Assembly: GCA_945867875.1 (NCBI GenBank)
Contig: CAMBJF010000036.1
Coordinates: 1 to 16,374 of the forward strand
Length of the DNA stretch: 16,374 nucleotides
Reading direction: 5' to 3'
Origin: an uncultured Ruminococcus sp.
GTDB taxonomy: Bacteria > Bacillota > Clostridia > Oscillospirales > Ruminococcaceae
Each line of letters opens with the position of its first letter. The stretch's first letter is position 1. The notes under the pieces are model-generated. The model was not told the DNA's origin. It searched no databases and saw nothing but the letters and a program-made list of their open reading frames with translations. Position numbers and translations under genes: made by a program. This document shows, one piece after another, positions 6,935 through 14,066 of the stretch.

Positions 6935-8314
6935 ATGCCTGATAATACCATTGCCGCAATATCGACCCCCCGTGCGGCAGGGGGAATATCAATGATACGC
7001 ATTTCGGGAGATATGTCCCTCAGAATTGCGGATATGCTTTTTACCCCCGTTTCACGAAAGGAAAAGCCCTCGGAAATGGAGGGCTACACCTGTGCATACG
7101 GCAAAATTTTCTCACAAAGCGGTGAGGAGCTTGATGACTGCATTCTCACAGTCTACAAGGCTCCCCGTTCATACACGGGCGAGGATATTGCTGAAATATC
7201 CTGCCACGGCGGTATTTTTCTGACCGAAAGGATACTCCGTGAAGTGTATGACTGCGGGGCAATGCCTGCGGGGGCGGGGGAGTTTACAAAGCGGGCATTT
7301 CTGAACGGAAAGCTGTCACTTACTCAGGCTGAGGCTGTTATGGATATGATATCCGCCGAGGGAAAGGCCTTTCACCGCAGGGCTGTTAATGTAAAAGAGG
7401 GAGCACTTTTCAGAAGCATAAAACAGTGCTCGGACAAGCTGCTCACGCTCCTTGGCGAGCTTGATGCGTGGGTGGATTATCCCGATGAGGATATTCCCGA
7501 GGTAAGCCCCGAGAATATGAATGCGGCTCTGACCGAGATACTTGCTGAAATAAAGAAAATAAGTGCAGGCTATGACAACACTCGCATACTCAGGACGGGT
7601 GTTAATACCGTCATTGCGGGCAAGCCGAATGTGGGCAAAAGCACGCTTATGAATCTCCTTGCGGGGGAGGAAAAGAGCATTGTTACGGATATCCCCGGAA
7701 CCACCCGTGACATTGTTGAGGAATCCGTCCGACTTGGGGACATTGTTTTAAGGCTTTCTGACACTGCGGGTCTCAGAGAGACTGAGGACATCGTTGAGGG
7801 TGCAGGAATTGAAAAGGCACGCCGCCGTCTTGAAACAGCTGACCTTATAATTGCAGTATTTGACAACAGCACTCCTATTGATGATGATGATATGAAGCTT
7901 ATTGAAAGCTGCAAAAAGCTCTCGGGTGTAAAGGTGATCGCTTGCATTAATAAAAGTGATAAGAATTCAGTAATTGATAAGAACAAAATTATTGATGCAT
8001 TTGAAAATGTTATTGAGATATCTGCCGAAAACGGTGAGGGTAAAGATAAATTACAAAATGTATTAAGTAATATCTATTTAACTAATAGTAATGTTTATAA
8101 TGACCTGTCAGTGAATGAACGTCAGAAGCAGTGTCTTGACAGTGCAAGGAAGTGCATTGAAGAGGCTATGGCAGCACTTACATCGGGCACAACTCTTGAT
8201 GCTGTCAACATAATTCTTGATGATGCGCAGAATTATCTGCTGGAACTGACGGGCGAAAGAGCGTCGGAAGCGGTTGTAAATGAGGTGTTTTCTCATTTCT
8301 GTGTGGGTAAATAA
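6935..8314 (+). CDS. mnmE: tRNA uridine-5-carboxymethylaminomethyl modification GTPase MnmE
   Basis: 459 aa from ATG 6935. With MnmG it forms the complex that adds carboxymethylaminomethyl or aminomethyl groups to U34 of certain tRNAs. The N-terminal folate-binding domain (1-118) starts DNTIAAISTPRAAGGISMIRISG. A helical domain holds the embedded G domain: G1 GKPNVGKS (229-236), G2 TTRD (256-259), G3 DTAGLRE (276-282), G4 NKSD (339-342). The C-terminus is FCVGK, the family's FCxGK motif with the essential Cys. I rejected the longer in-frame start at 6887 because it lies inside the jag terminator; AAAGGA (6923-6928) sits 6 nt from 6935. A patch at about 7945-8105 (residues 337-390) is markedly more AT-rich than the rest. 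mnmG follows 21 bp later. Confidence 0.98.
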   Translation: MPDNTIAAISTPRAAGGISMIRISGDMSLRIADMLFTPVSRKEKPSEMEGYTCAYGKIFSQSGEELDDCILTVYKAPRSYTGEDIAEISCHGGIFLTERILREVYDCGAMPAGAGEFTKRAFLNGKLSLTQAEAVMDMISAEGKAFHRRAVNVKEGALFRSIKQCSDKLLTLLGELDAWVDYPDEDIPEVSPENMNAALTEILAEIKKISAGYDNTRILRTGVNTVIAGKPNVGKSTLMNLLAGEEKSIVTDIPGTTRDIVEESVRLGDIVLRLSDTAGLRETEDIVEGAGIEKARRRLETADLIIAVFDNSTPIDDDDMKLIESCKKLSGVKVIACINKSDKNSVIDKNKIIDAFENVIEISAENGEGKDKLQNVLSNIYLTNSNVYNDLSVNERQKQCLDSARKCIEEAMAALTSGTTLDAVNIILDDAQNYLLELTGERASEAVVNEVFSHFCVGK

Positions 8315-8335
8315 ATTCAGATAGGAAGTCTTGTT

Positions 8336-10225
8336 ATGGAAAATTATTACATAGATGATTATGATGTTGCTGTTATCGGTGCGGGTCACGCTGGGGTTGA
8401 AGCCGCTCTTGCAAGCGCACGTCTTGGGGTGAAAACAGCTCTTTTCACCATTTCCCTTGACGGCATCGCAAATATGCCTTGTAATCCATCGATCGGCGGT
8501 ACTGCAAAGGGTCATCTTGTCCGTGAGATAGATGCTCTTGGCGGACAGATGGGCAAGTCTGCGGATAAATGCTTTATACAGAGCCGTATGCTCAACCGTG
8601 GAAAGGGTCCTGCGGTTCACAGTCTGCGTGTTCAGGCGGACAGGGTGAAGTATCACGAATATATGAAAAAGGTCTGCGAGGATCAGGAAAATCTTGATAT
8701 AAAGCAGGCGGAGGTCACTGAGGTAATTGCCGAAAACGGCGTTGTTACTGGAATTGTGACCGCTCTTGGTGCAAGGTATAATGTTAAAAAGGTAATAATC
8801 GCAACGGGAACATATCTCAAGGGCGTTATCCACGTGGGCGAGGTCTCATATGAAAGCGGCCCTGACGCCACACTTCCTGCACGATATCTTTCAGCAAGTC
8901 TTGAAAAGATAGGTGTTCATCTCCGCCGTTTCAAAACAGGCACACCTTCCCGTGTTCATAAGCGGAGCATTGATTTTTCCCGCCTTGAACGTCAGGACGG
9001 CGATGATGATATCCAGCCATTTTCATTTGAGACACCACGAGAGGGCTTAAAAAACATCGTTTCCTGCTACATCGCATACACAAATGAGGAAACTCATCGT
9101 GTTATCAAGGAAAATATCCACCGTTCGCCCCTTTATTCGGGACGTATCCATGGTGTCGGACCACGTTATTGTCCCTCAATCGAGGATAAAATTATGCGGT
9201 TTACCGAGCGTCCCCGTCATCAGCTTTTTATTGAGCCAATGGGTCTCACAACTGATGAATATTATCTTCAGGGAATGTCATCGTCACTTCCGGAGGACAT
9301 TCAGCTGAAATTTCTCAGAACGATAAAGGGTCTTGAACGCGTTGAAGTTATGCGAAATGCATATGCAATTGAGTACGATTGCTGTGACCCGCAGGATCTC
9401 AGACATACTCTTGAATTTAAGAAGATATCGGGGCTTTACGGTGCGGGGCAGTTCAACGGCACATCGGGATACGAGGAAGCTGCCGCACAAGGACTTATTG
9501 CGGGAATAAATGCGGCATTGTCTGTTCTCGGCAGGGAGCAGATAACTCTTTCTCGTTCATCTTCCTACATCGGTACGCTTATTGATGATCTTGTTATCAA
9601 GGGCTGCACCGATCCTTACAGAATGATGACAGGTAGGAGTGAGTACAGACTTCTGCTCCGTCAGGATAATGCAGATGAGCGGCTTACGCCTATCGGTCAT
9701 GAGGTCGGGCTTATTTCCGAGGAAAGATATGCTGCTTTCCTGAAGAAATGGGAGCAGATAAATGACGAGATTGACCGCATAAAGCACAAGACTGTCAGCC
9801 CCACAAAAGAGCTTAATGAGATGCTTGAAAGCAAGGGTACGGCGGCGATATCCACGGGAATACGTCTTTCCGAGCTTATAAAGCGTCCTCAGATCTCATA
9901 TTGGGACACCGCTCCTTTTGATGATGAAAGGCAGCCACTTCCCTATGAAGTATGTGAGCAGGTTGGACTCAGAATTGAGTATGATGGCTATATTGCACGC
10001 CAGCTTATGGAAGTTGAACACGTTCAGAAGCTTGAAGAAAAGAAGCTTCCCACCGATGTGGATTACAAGTCAATTGAGGGTCTGAGCCTTGAAGCAATTG
10101 AGAAGCTTAATAAAGTTCGTCCCGAAAATATTGGTCAGGCAGGAAGAATATCGGGTGTTTCACCTTCTGATGTGAGTGTGCTTGTTATATGGCTTTCAAA
10201 GCAGAGAAATACATCTCAGAAATAA
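8336..10225 (+). CDS. mnmG: tRNA uridine-5-carboxymethylaminomethyl modification enzyme MnmG (GidA)
   Basis: 629 aa, full length. It is the FAD- and NADH-dependent partner of MnmE in U34 modification. The Rossmann FAD motif is GAGHAG at 15-20 (VAVIGAGHAGVEAALA), followed by the hallmark CNPSIGGTAKGHLVREIDAL (49-68). The MnmG signatures GPRYCPSIEDKI and GQFNGTSGYEEAAAQGL are present, the first followed by EPMG where EPEG is usual. A C-terminal helical MnmE/tRNA-binding region ends with NIGQAGRISGVSPSDVSVL. AGGAAG precedes ATG 8336. The 21-bp gap after mnmE indicates one transcript. A parS site lies immediately after the stop. Confidence 0.98.
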   Translation: MENYYIDDYDVAVIGAGHAGVEAALASARLGVKTALFTISLDGIANMPCNPSIGGTAKGHLVREIDALGGQMGKSADKCFIQSRMLNRGKGPAVHSLRVQADRVKYHEYMKKVCEDQENLDIKQAEVTEVIAENGVVTGIVTALGARYNVKKVIIATGTYLKGVIHVGEVSYESGPDATLPARYLSASLEKIGVHLRRFKTGTPSRVHKRSIDFSRLERQDGDDDIQPFSFETPREGLKNIVSCYIAYTNEETHRVIKENIHRSPLYSGRIHGVGPRYCPSIEDKIMRFTERPRHQLFIEPMGLTTDEYYLQGMSSSLPEDIQLKFLRTIKGLERVEVMRNAYAIEYDCCDPQDLRHTLEFKKISGLYGAGQFNGTSGYEEAAAQGLIAGINAALSVLGREQITLSRSSSYIGTLIDDLVIKGCTDPYRMMTGRSEYRLLLRQDNADERLTPIGHEVGLISEERYAAFLKKWEQINDEIDRIKHKTVSPTKELNEMLESKGTAAISTGIRLSELIKRPQISYWDTAPFDDERQPLPYEVCEQVGLRIEYDGYIARQLMEVEHVQKLEEKKLPTDVDYKSIEGLSLEAIEKLNKVRPENIGQAGRISGVSPSDVSVLVIWLSKQRNTSQK

Positions 10226-10231
10226 GTAAAA

Positions 10232-10247
10232 TGTTCCACGTGGAACA
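10232..10247. other. parS: parS site 1 (ParB/Spo0J binding)
   Basis: The perfect 16-bp palindrome TGTTCCACGTGGAACA closely matches the Spo0J parS consensus TGTTNCACGTGAAACA; here the whole palindrome extends to 18 bp (10231-10248). It lies between the mnmG stop and the rsmG ribosome binding site, so it is transcribed with both but codes for nothing. Confidence 0.95.
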
Positions 10248-10267
10248 TTGCGTTTAGGAGTGATAGA

Positions 10268-10975
10268 ATGACAATTCTTCCGTATAATGAATTTTCGAAA
10301 CTTTTTGAAAAGGGCGGAATGAGTGTAACAGAAGAGCAATATTTGCTTCTTGATAAATATGCAGAGCTCCTTGTTGAATATAATAAGGTGATGAATCTGA
10401 CAGGCATAACCGACCCGCAGGGAATATCCGAGAAACATTTTCTTGACAGTTTGCTTGTTTTTAAGCTTGCAGATATTGCTGAGAACAGCTCGGTTATTGA
10501 TGTGGGCACAGGTGCGGGATTTCCCGGAGTGCCGATGAAGCTTTACCGACCTGATCTTGATGTGACACTTCTAGACAGTTTAAATAAGCGCATCAATTTT
10601 TTATCAGCTGTATCAGATGCAACTCTTCCAATGAAATGTATCCATGCAAGGGCAGAGGAGGGCGGAAGAAAGCCAGAGTTGAGAGAAAAGTTTGATGTAT
10701 CAATTGCAAGGGCTGTGGCGGCTTTGCCTGTTCTTGCGGAATATTGCCTGCCGTATGTAAGGGTTGGGGGAATGTTCATTGCTATGAAAGGTCCCGGAGA
10801 GGATATATCTCAGGGCGAAAGTGCTGTTAAAACTTTGGGCGGAGAAATTGCGGATATCAAGAAATATGAGCTTCCGTCGGGTGATAAGCGTGTAATGGTC
10901 ATTGTGAAAAAAATCTCATCCACACCGACAAAATACCCACGCAACGGCGGTCAGATTTCAAAAAAGAATCTTTGA
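10268..10975 (+). CDS. rsmG: 16S rRNA (guanine527-N7)-methyltransferase RsmG (GidB)
   Basis: 235 aa, family-typical. It transfers a methyl group from S-adenosylmethionine to N7 of G527 in 16S rRNA; loss is known to give low-level streptomycin resistance in other bacteria. The N-terminal helical region holds YNKVMNLTGI (about residues 38-47). The SAM-binding motif is VIDVGTGAGFPGVPMKL (about 77-93), then LLDSLNKRINFL, and FDVSIARAVAALPVLAEY. The C-terminus PTKYPRNGGQISKKNL resembles the family's RKAGTPxKKPL end. AGGAG lies 7 nt from ATG 10268. The 42-bp gap after mnmG contains parS site 1. Confidence 0.97.
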   Translation: MTILPYNEFSKLFEKGGMSVTEEQYLLLDKYAELLVEYNKVMNLTGITDPQGISEKHFLDSLLVFKLADIAENSSVIDVGTGAGFPGVPMKLYRPDLDVTLLDSLNKRINFLSAVSDATLPMKCIHARAEEGGRKPELREKFDVSIARAVAALPVLAEYCLPYVRVGGMFIAMKGPGEDISQGESAVKTLGGEIADIKKYELPSGDKRVMVIVKKISSTPTKYPRNGGQISKKNL

Positions 10976-11047
10976 AAATGTTGAAAGATGTTCCTTATTG
11001 AAAATATATCAGCATTAATCACGAAAGTTTTGACTTTATTTTATGCA

Positions 11048-11107
11048 TAAAGGGCATTACAATAATATCATAAAGAAACGGAGATGATATTATGGCAATG
11101 CCCTTTA
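11048..11107 (+). repeat. Large inverted repeat enclosing the noc ribosome binding site and start codon
   Basis: Arms 11048-11071 and 11084-11107 are complementary at 22 of 24 positions: outer TAAAGGGCATT/AATGCCCTTTA, inner ATAATATCAT/ATGATATTAT, with two mismatches between. The 12-nt loop (11072-11083) exposes the GGAG of the ribosome binding site. The noc ATG (11092) lies in the 3' arm. No T-run follows, so it is not a terminator. In RNA it would be a stable hairpin at the initiation site; in DNA it could be an operator. Confidence 0.85.
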
Positions 11108-11931
11108 AATCTGCCCTTGAAAATCTGGGCGGGATAATTTTGAATGAAAAGACTGCCGCAAAGGTGGTTATGCTTGATATGGACAGGATATACCCTAACC
11201 CCAATCAGCCGAGAAACAGATTCACGGAAGGTGACCTTGAAGAGCTTGCGCAGAGCATTAAAAACAGCGGGCTTATCCAACCCATAATCGTCCGCAGGCT
11301 TGATATGGGTTATGAACTTATTGCAGGAGAACGGCGGCTTCGTGCGGCACGGCTTTGCGGTATGAATGAGATTGCCTGTATAATCGTTGATGCAAGTGAA
11401 CGCAGTTCGGCTATGATGTCACTTGCCGAAAATATGCAGAGACGTGACCTGAATTATTTTGAGGAAGCGGAAGCTATATCGGCGATGACACAGTTATTTG
11501 GTTATACTCAGGAAGATGTTGCACTGAGAATTGGTAAATCACAGTCGGCTGTAGCTAATAAGGTTCGACTGCTAAAATTTACACGTTCGGAGCGAAGAAA
11601 GATGATTGAATATGGATTCACCGAACGTCACGCCCGTGCACTTCTTGCAATTGAATCACCCGATATCAGAGCTGATGTTATCGAGGAAATTTATGAAAGA
11701 AAGCTTAATGTTGAAAATACCGAACGGCTTATTGAAAACTATACCCGAAAGACAAAAGAGCTTCAGCGAATACGAAAATGCAAGGGTGCATTTAAAGATG
11801 TGCGGCTGTTTGTAAATACTATAAACCACGCAATTGAGGTCATGCAGGCGGCCGGAATAAATGCTGAGGTGAAGAAAACAAAGGAAAAAGATTACATAGA
11901 ATATGTGGTGAGAATACCGTCAGGGTCATAA
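11092..11931 (+). CDS. noc: Noc-type ParB-family protein, nucleoid occlusion
   Basis: 279 aa. Noc binds NBS sites on the chromosome, spreads with CTP and blocks division over the nucleoid. The ParB N-domain has the CTP-binding motif GERRLRA (79-85) and ENMQRRDLNYFEEAEA (113-128). The helix-turn-helix is at about 138-162 (YTQEDVALRIGKSQSAVANKV). Q151, K157, K162 and R179 occupy the four positions that, as I recall, distinguish Noc (Q/K/K/R) from ParB (R/T/A/G in Caulobacter). The first 17 residues (MAMPFKSALENLGGIIL) could form a membrane-targeting amphipathic helix as in Bacillus Noc. The canonical place between rsmG and soj supports noc. GGAG lies 8 nt from ATG 11092, inside a hairpin. No full NBS palindrome (ATTTCCCGGGAAAT) is present in the window. 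Confidence 0.88.
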   Translation: MAMPFKSALENLGGIILNEKTAAKVVMLDMDRIYPNPNQPRNRFTEGDLEELAQSIKNSGLIQPIIVRRLDMGYELIAGERRLRAARLCGMNEIACIIVDASERSSAMMSLAENMQRRDLNYFEEAEAISAMTQLFGYTQEDVALRIGKSQSAVANKVRLLKFTRSERRKMIEYGFTERHARALLAIESPDIRADVIEEIYERKLNVENTERLIENYTRKTKELQRIRKCKGAFKDVRLFVNTINHAIEVMQAAGINAEVKKTKEKDYIEYVVRIPSGS

Positions 11932-11934
11932 TTT

Positions 11935-12036
11935 ATACTAAGAACCAATTAAAAACTGTACAAAAAATCGAGCATAATCTTGCATATATGGATTATGCGA
12001 AGATTTTTTGTCTACAGTTTTATTGGTTATTAGTAT
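11935..12036. repeat. 102-bp near-palindrome after noc (MITE-like or long RNA hairpin)
   Basis: The arms 11935-11979 and 11991-12036 pair at about 40 positions in blocks ATACTAA, AACCAAT, AAAACTGTA, CAAAAAATC and GCATAATC, with small bulges and an 11-nt loop (11980-11990). It begins 3 bp after the noc stop. The terminal ATACTAA/TTAGTAT could be terminal inverted repeats of a miniature element, but no clear target duplication is visible. No T-run follows the 3' arm. Confidence 0.8.
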
Positions 12037-12039
12037 TAC

Positions 12040-12068
12040 AGCTCTCCTGTTTTCAGGGGAGCTTTTTT
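12040..12068 (+). terminator. Intrinsic terminator after noc
   Basis: AGCTCTCCTG (12040-12049) pairs with CAGGGGAGCT (12054-12063), a 10-bp stem with one T-G wobble and a TTTT loop. A T tract follows (12063-12068). It separates noc transcription from the soj promoter. Confidence 0.88.
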
Positions 12069-12076
12069 ATGTAGAA

Positions 12077-12092
12077 TGTTCCACGTGGAACA
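12077..12092. other. parS: parS site 2, upstream of the soj promoter
   Basis: TGTTCCACGTGGAACA, identical to the other three sites, with the palindrome extending to 18 bp (12076-12093). It ends 26 bp before the -35 box of the soj promoter. Confidence 0.95.
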
Positions 12093-12118
12093 TTTTGTAT
12101 TTTTATGGTTATTGCTAC

Positions 12119-12147
12119 TTGAAATCATTGGCGGGAAATGTTATAAT
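12119..12147 (+). promoter_or_regulatory. Sigma-A-type promoter for soj-spo0J
   Basis: TTGAAA (12119-12124) and a perfect TATAAT (12142-12147) have 17-bp spacing. The start point would be near 12154, about 25 bp before parS site 3. The promoter therefore lies between two ParB-binding sites 87 bp apart, suggesting repression by ParB. Confidence 0.85.
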
Positions 12148-12179
12148 AGAAATATGCCGTTTATATGACGCTTTCAGAA

Positions 12180-12195
12180 TGTTCCACGTGGAACA
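12180..12195. other. parS: parS site 3, in the soj leader
   Basis: TGTTCCACGTGGAACA, an 18-bp palindrome including flanks (12179-12196). It lies downstream of the soj start point and 35 bp before the soj ATG. Confidence 0.95.
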
Positions 12196-12230
12196 TTTTT
12201 ATTTGAAGATAAAATTTAAGGAATGATAAA

Positions 12231-13052
12231 ATGACGAAAATAATAGCAATTGCCAACCAAAAAGGCGGTGTCGGCAAGTCCACAACAGCTGTAAATCTGG
12301 CTGCCTGCATTGGAATAAGAGGAAAAAAAGTCCTTTGTATCGATATGGACCCTCAGGGAAACACCACAAGCGGTTTCGGTATAAGAAAAAAATCCGTTTC
12401 TGTTACTGTTTATGACATTCTTATGGGCAAGCGCAGGATAGGTGAGGGCATTATTGAAACTGCTTACAAAAATGTTTCGGTAATATGCAGTACATCGGCT
12501 CTTGCGGGTGCTGATATTGAGCTTGTTAATCTTGATAACCGCTCAAACAGGCTTAAAATGCAGCTTCTGACCGTAAAAAATGACTATGATTACATAATAA
12601 TCGACTGCCCACCATCACTTTCTTTGCTTACAATTAATGCTCTTTGCGCATCTGACAGCGTGCTTATTCCCCTCCAGTGCGAGTATTATTCACTTGAAGG
12701 ACTTTCTCAGCTTGTTGAATCAATCAGAAGAGTTAAGAAGAATTATAACCCGAACATTGATATTGACGGAATCGTGTTCACTATGTTTGATGCCCGTCTG
12801 AACCTTACAAATCAGGTGGTTTCGGAAGTTCAGAAGCATTTCCCGAAAAAGGTTTACCGCACGGTAATACCCAGAAATGTCAAGCTTTCTGAGGCACCAA
12901 GCTTTGGCAAGCCTGTTATTTATTATGACAAAGCTTCGAGAGGTGCGGAAGCTTATGAAAAGCTTTCGGAAGAAATGCTCACCCGTCACGGAGTTACAGA
13001 TGTTAAGCCAAAGCCCGTAAAGAAGCGGCTTCTTGGCTCGGTAAAGCTTTGA
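12231..13052 (+). CDS. soj: Chromosome partitioning ATPase Soj (ParA)
   Basis: 273 aa. ParA/Soj is a DNA-binding ATPase that acts with ParB-parS in origin segregation and, in Bacillus, controls DnaA. The deviant Walker A motif KGGVGKST is at 11-18 (IAIANQKGGVGKSTTAVNLA), followed by VLCIDMDPQGNTTSGFG (about 34-50) and Walker B YIIIDCPPSLSLLTINAL (about 119-136). C-terminal features include PRNVKLSEAPSFGKP, typical of chromosomal ParA. The short N-terminus, with the Walker motif starting at residue 11, is characteristic of chromosomal Soj rather than plasmid ParA with an HTH. AAGGAATG lies upstream of ATG 12231. spo0J follows 15 bp later, so both share one mRNA from the parS-flanked promoter. 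Confidence 0.98.
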   Translation: MTKIIAIANQKGGVGKSTTAVNLAACIGIRGKKVLCIDMDPQGNTTSGFGIRKKSVSVTVYDILMGKRRIGEGIIETAYKNVSVICSTSALAGADIELVNLDNRSNRLKMQLLTVKNDYDYIIIDCPPSLSLLTINALCASDSVLIPLQCEYYSLEGLSQLVESIRRVKKNYNPNIDIDGIVFTMFDARLNLTNQVVSEVQKHFPKKVYRTVIPRNVKLSEAPSFGKPVIYYDKASRGAEAYEKLSEEMLTRHGVTDVKPKPVKKRLLGSVKL

Positions 13053-13067
13053 TAAAGGAGAATTCAT

Positions 13068-13946
13068 ATGGCACTTGGATCAGGTCTTGATATACTTTTT
13101 GAGGATAATGCTTTTGAGAGCAAGGACATAAAAACACTGAGAATGTCTGAAATTGAACCTAATAAGTCACAGCCCCGAACTGTTTTTGATGAGGAAAACA
13201 TCAAGGGGCTTGCGGAATCCATAAAGGAACACGGGCTTATTCAGCCAATAGTTGTCCGTCCGCTGCCAAACGGCATTACATATCAGATAATCGCAGGTGA
13301 GCGCAGATGGCGTGCCTGCAAGCTCCTTAAAATGGAGGAAGTTCCCGTAATTATCCGTGAGACTGATGAGCTTGAAGCGGCTCAGCTTGCTATTGTTGAG
13401 AACGTTCAGAGAGCTGACCTTAACCCTGTTGAGGAAGCTATGGCTTATCGTGCACTTATGGATAAGTATGGTATGACTCAGGATAGGCTTGCTGAGGTTA
13501 TGGGAAAATCACGTCCGTATATTGCAAATCTGACTCGTCTGCTCAGTCTCCCTGAGGAAGCTTTGACGGCTCTCAGCAACGGTGAAATCTCCGTCGGACA
13601 CGCAAAGGTTCTGCTTTCAATTGAGGACAAGGACAGCCTTATTTATGCGCTCAATACTATTATAAGTGAAAAGCTCAGCGTCAGACAGACCGAAAAGCTT
13701 GCGGCAGAGCTTTCAAAGGAAAATGTTGAAAAAGAGACTGTCAGCCGCAATGTGAAAAATTATTACACCGAAATGGAGCTTAGTTTGAAAGAACGTCTCG
13801 GCAGATCTGTTAAAATAAGCGGAAAAGACGGTGAAAAAGGCAAGATCACCATTAGTTTTAATGACAAAGATGACCTTTCGAGAATTGCCAATCAGCTTAT
13901 TATAATGGAGTCCGATGGCGATAGTCAATGCCCTGTTACTGATTAA
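13068..13946 (+). CDS. spo0J: Chromosome partitioning protein Spo0J (ParB)
   Basis: 292 aa. ParB loads at parS as a CTP-dependent clamp, spreads, recruits SMC and stimulates Soj. The N-terminal region GLDILFEDN contains the Soj-stimulating type of tail. The CTP-binding motif is GERRWRA (78-84) and ENVQRADLNPVEEAMA lies at 111-126. The HTH is at about 136-160 (MTQDRLAEVMGKSRPYIANLTRLL). R149 and G177 sit at the parS-specificity positions; the other two are L155 and S160. AAAGGAG lies just upstream of ATG 13068, 15 bp after soj. Four matching parS sites lie within 3 kb. A terminator begins at the stop codon. Confidence 0.98.
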   Translation: MALGSGLDILFEDNAFESKDIKTLRMSEIEPNKSQPRTVFDEENIKGLAESIKEHGLIQPIVVRPLPNGITYQIIAGERRWRACKLLKMEEVPVIIRETDELEAAQLAIVENVQRADLNPVEEAMAYRALMDKYGMTQDRLAEVMGKSRPYIANLTRLLSLPEEALTALSNGEISVGHAKVLLSIEDKDSLIYALNTIISEKLSVRQTEKLAAELSKENVEKETVSRNVKNYYTEMELSLKERLGRSVKISGKDGEKGKITISFNDKDDLSRIANQLIIMESDGDSQCPVTD

Positions 13947-13947
13947 A

Positions 13948-13993
13948 AAATACCCTGTCATTTAGGAAAGTACCCTTTTGACAGGGTATTTTT
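13948..13993 (+). terminator. Intrinsic terminator after spo0J
   Basis: AAATACCCTGTCA (13948-13960) pairs with TGACAGGGTATTT (13979-13991), a perfect 13-bp stem with an 18-nt loop, ending in a T-run (13989-13993). It starts 2 bp after the spo0J stop. Confidence 0.82.
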
Positions 13994-13994
13994 C

Positions 13995-14026
13995 TGACAG
14001 AACAAAGCAGAAAATGACAGGACAAA
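13995..14026 (+). promoter_or_regulatory. Candidate operator: 12-bp direct repeat with 20-bp period
   Basis: TGACAGAACAAA (13995-14006) and TGACAGGACAAA (14015-14026) differ at one base and are spaced two helical turns apart. The second copy overlaps the -35 of the araC-type gene. AraC-family proteins commonly bind direct repeats with about this spacing, so self-regulation is plausible but inferred. Confidence 0.5.
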
Positions 14027-14042
14027 ATTCGCTCGGTATGAT
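14014..14042 (+). promoter_or_regulatory. Sigma-A-type promoter for the AraC-GyrI gene
   Basis: ATGACA (14014-14019) and TATGAT (14037-14042) have 17-bp spacing, 5/6 matches each. The transcript would start near 14049, giving a leader of only about 18 nt that just includes the AGAGGTGAG ribosome binding site. Confidence 0.65.
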
Positions 14043-14066
14043 ATCATTATTTCAAGAGGTGAGAAA

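Larger units (their letters stand above)
11932..12230. other. noc-soj intergenic control region
   Basis: This 299-bp gene-free region holds, in order, the 102-bp near-palindrome, an intrinsic terminator (12040-12068), parS site 2 (12077-12092), the soj promoter (12119-12147) and parS site 3 (12180-12195), then the soj ribosome binding site. A 72-codon reading frame from 12008 runs through these elements and is not considered a gene. Confidence 0.85.

Noticed and set aside
8108..8833. 241-residue minus-strand reading frame
   Set aside because: Antisense across the mnmE-mnmG junction; both plus-strand genes are unambiguous.
10519..10532. Possible Noc binding site ATTTCCCGG in rsmG, and CCGGGAAAT at 14835-14843
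   Set aside because: Each is only part of the ATTTCCCGGGAAAT palindrome; the first is explained by the SAM-motif codons.
12008..12226. 72-residue reading frame between noc and soj
   Set aside because: Runs through a palindrome arm, a terminator, two parS sites and a promoter; its MFHVEHF peptide is simply translated parS.
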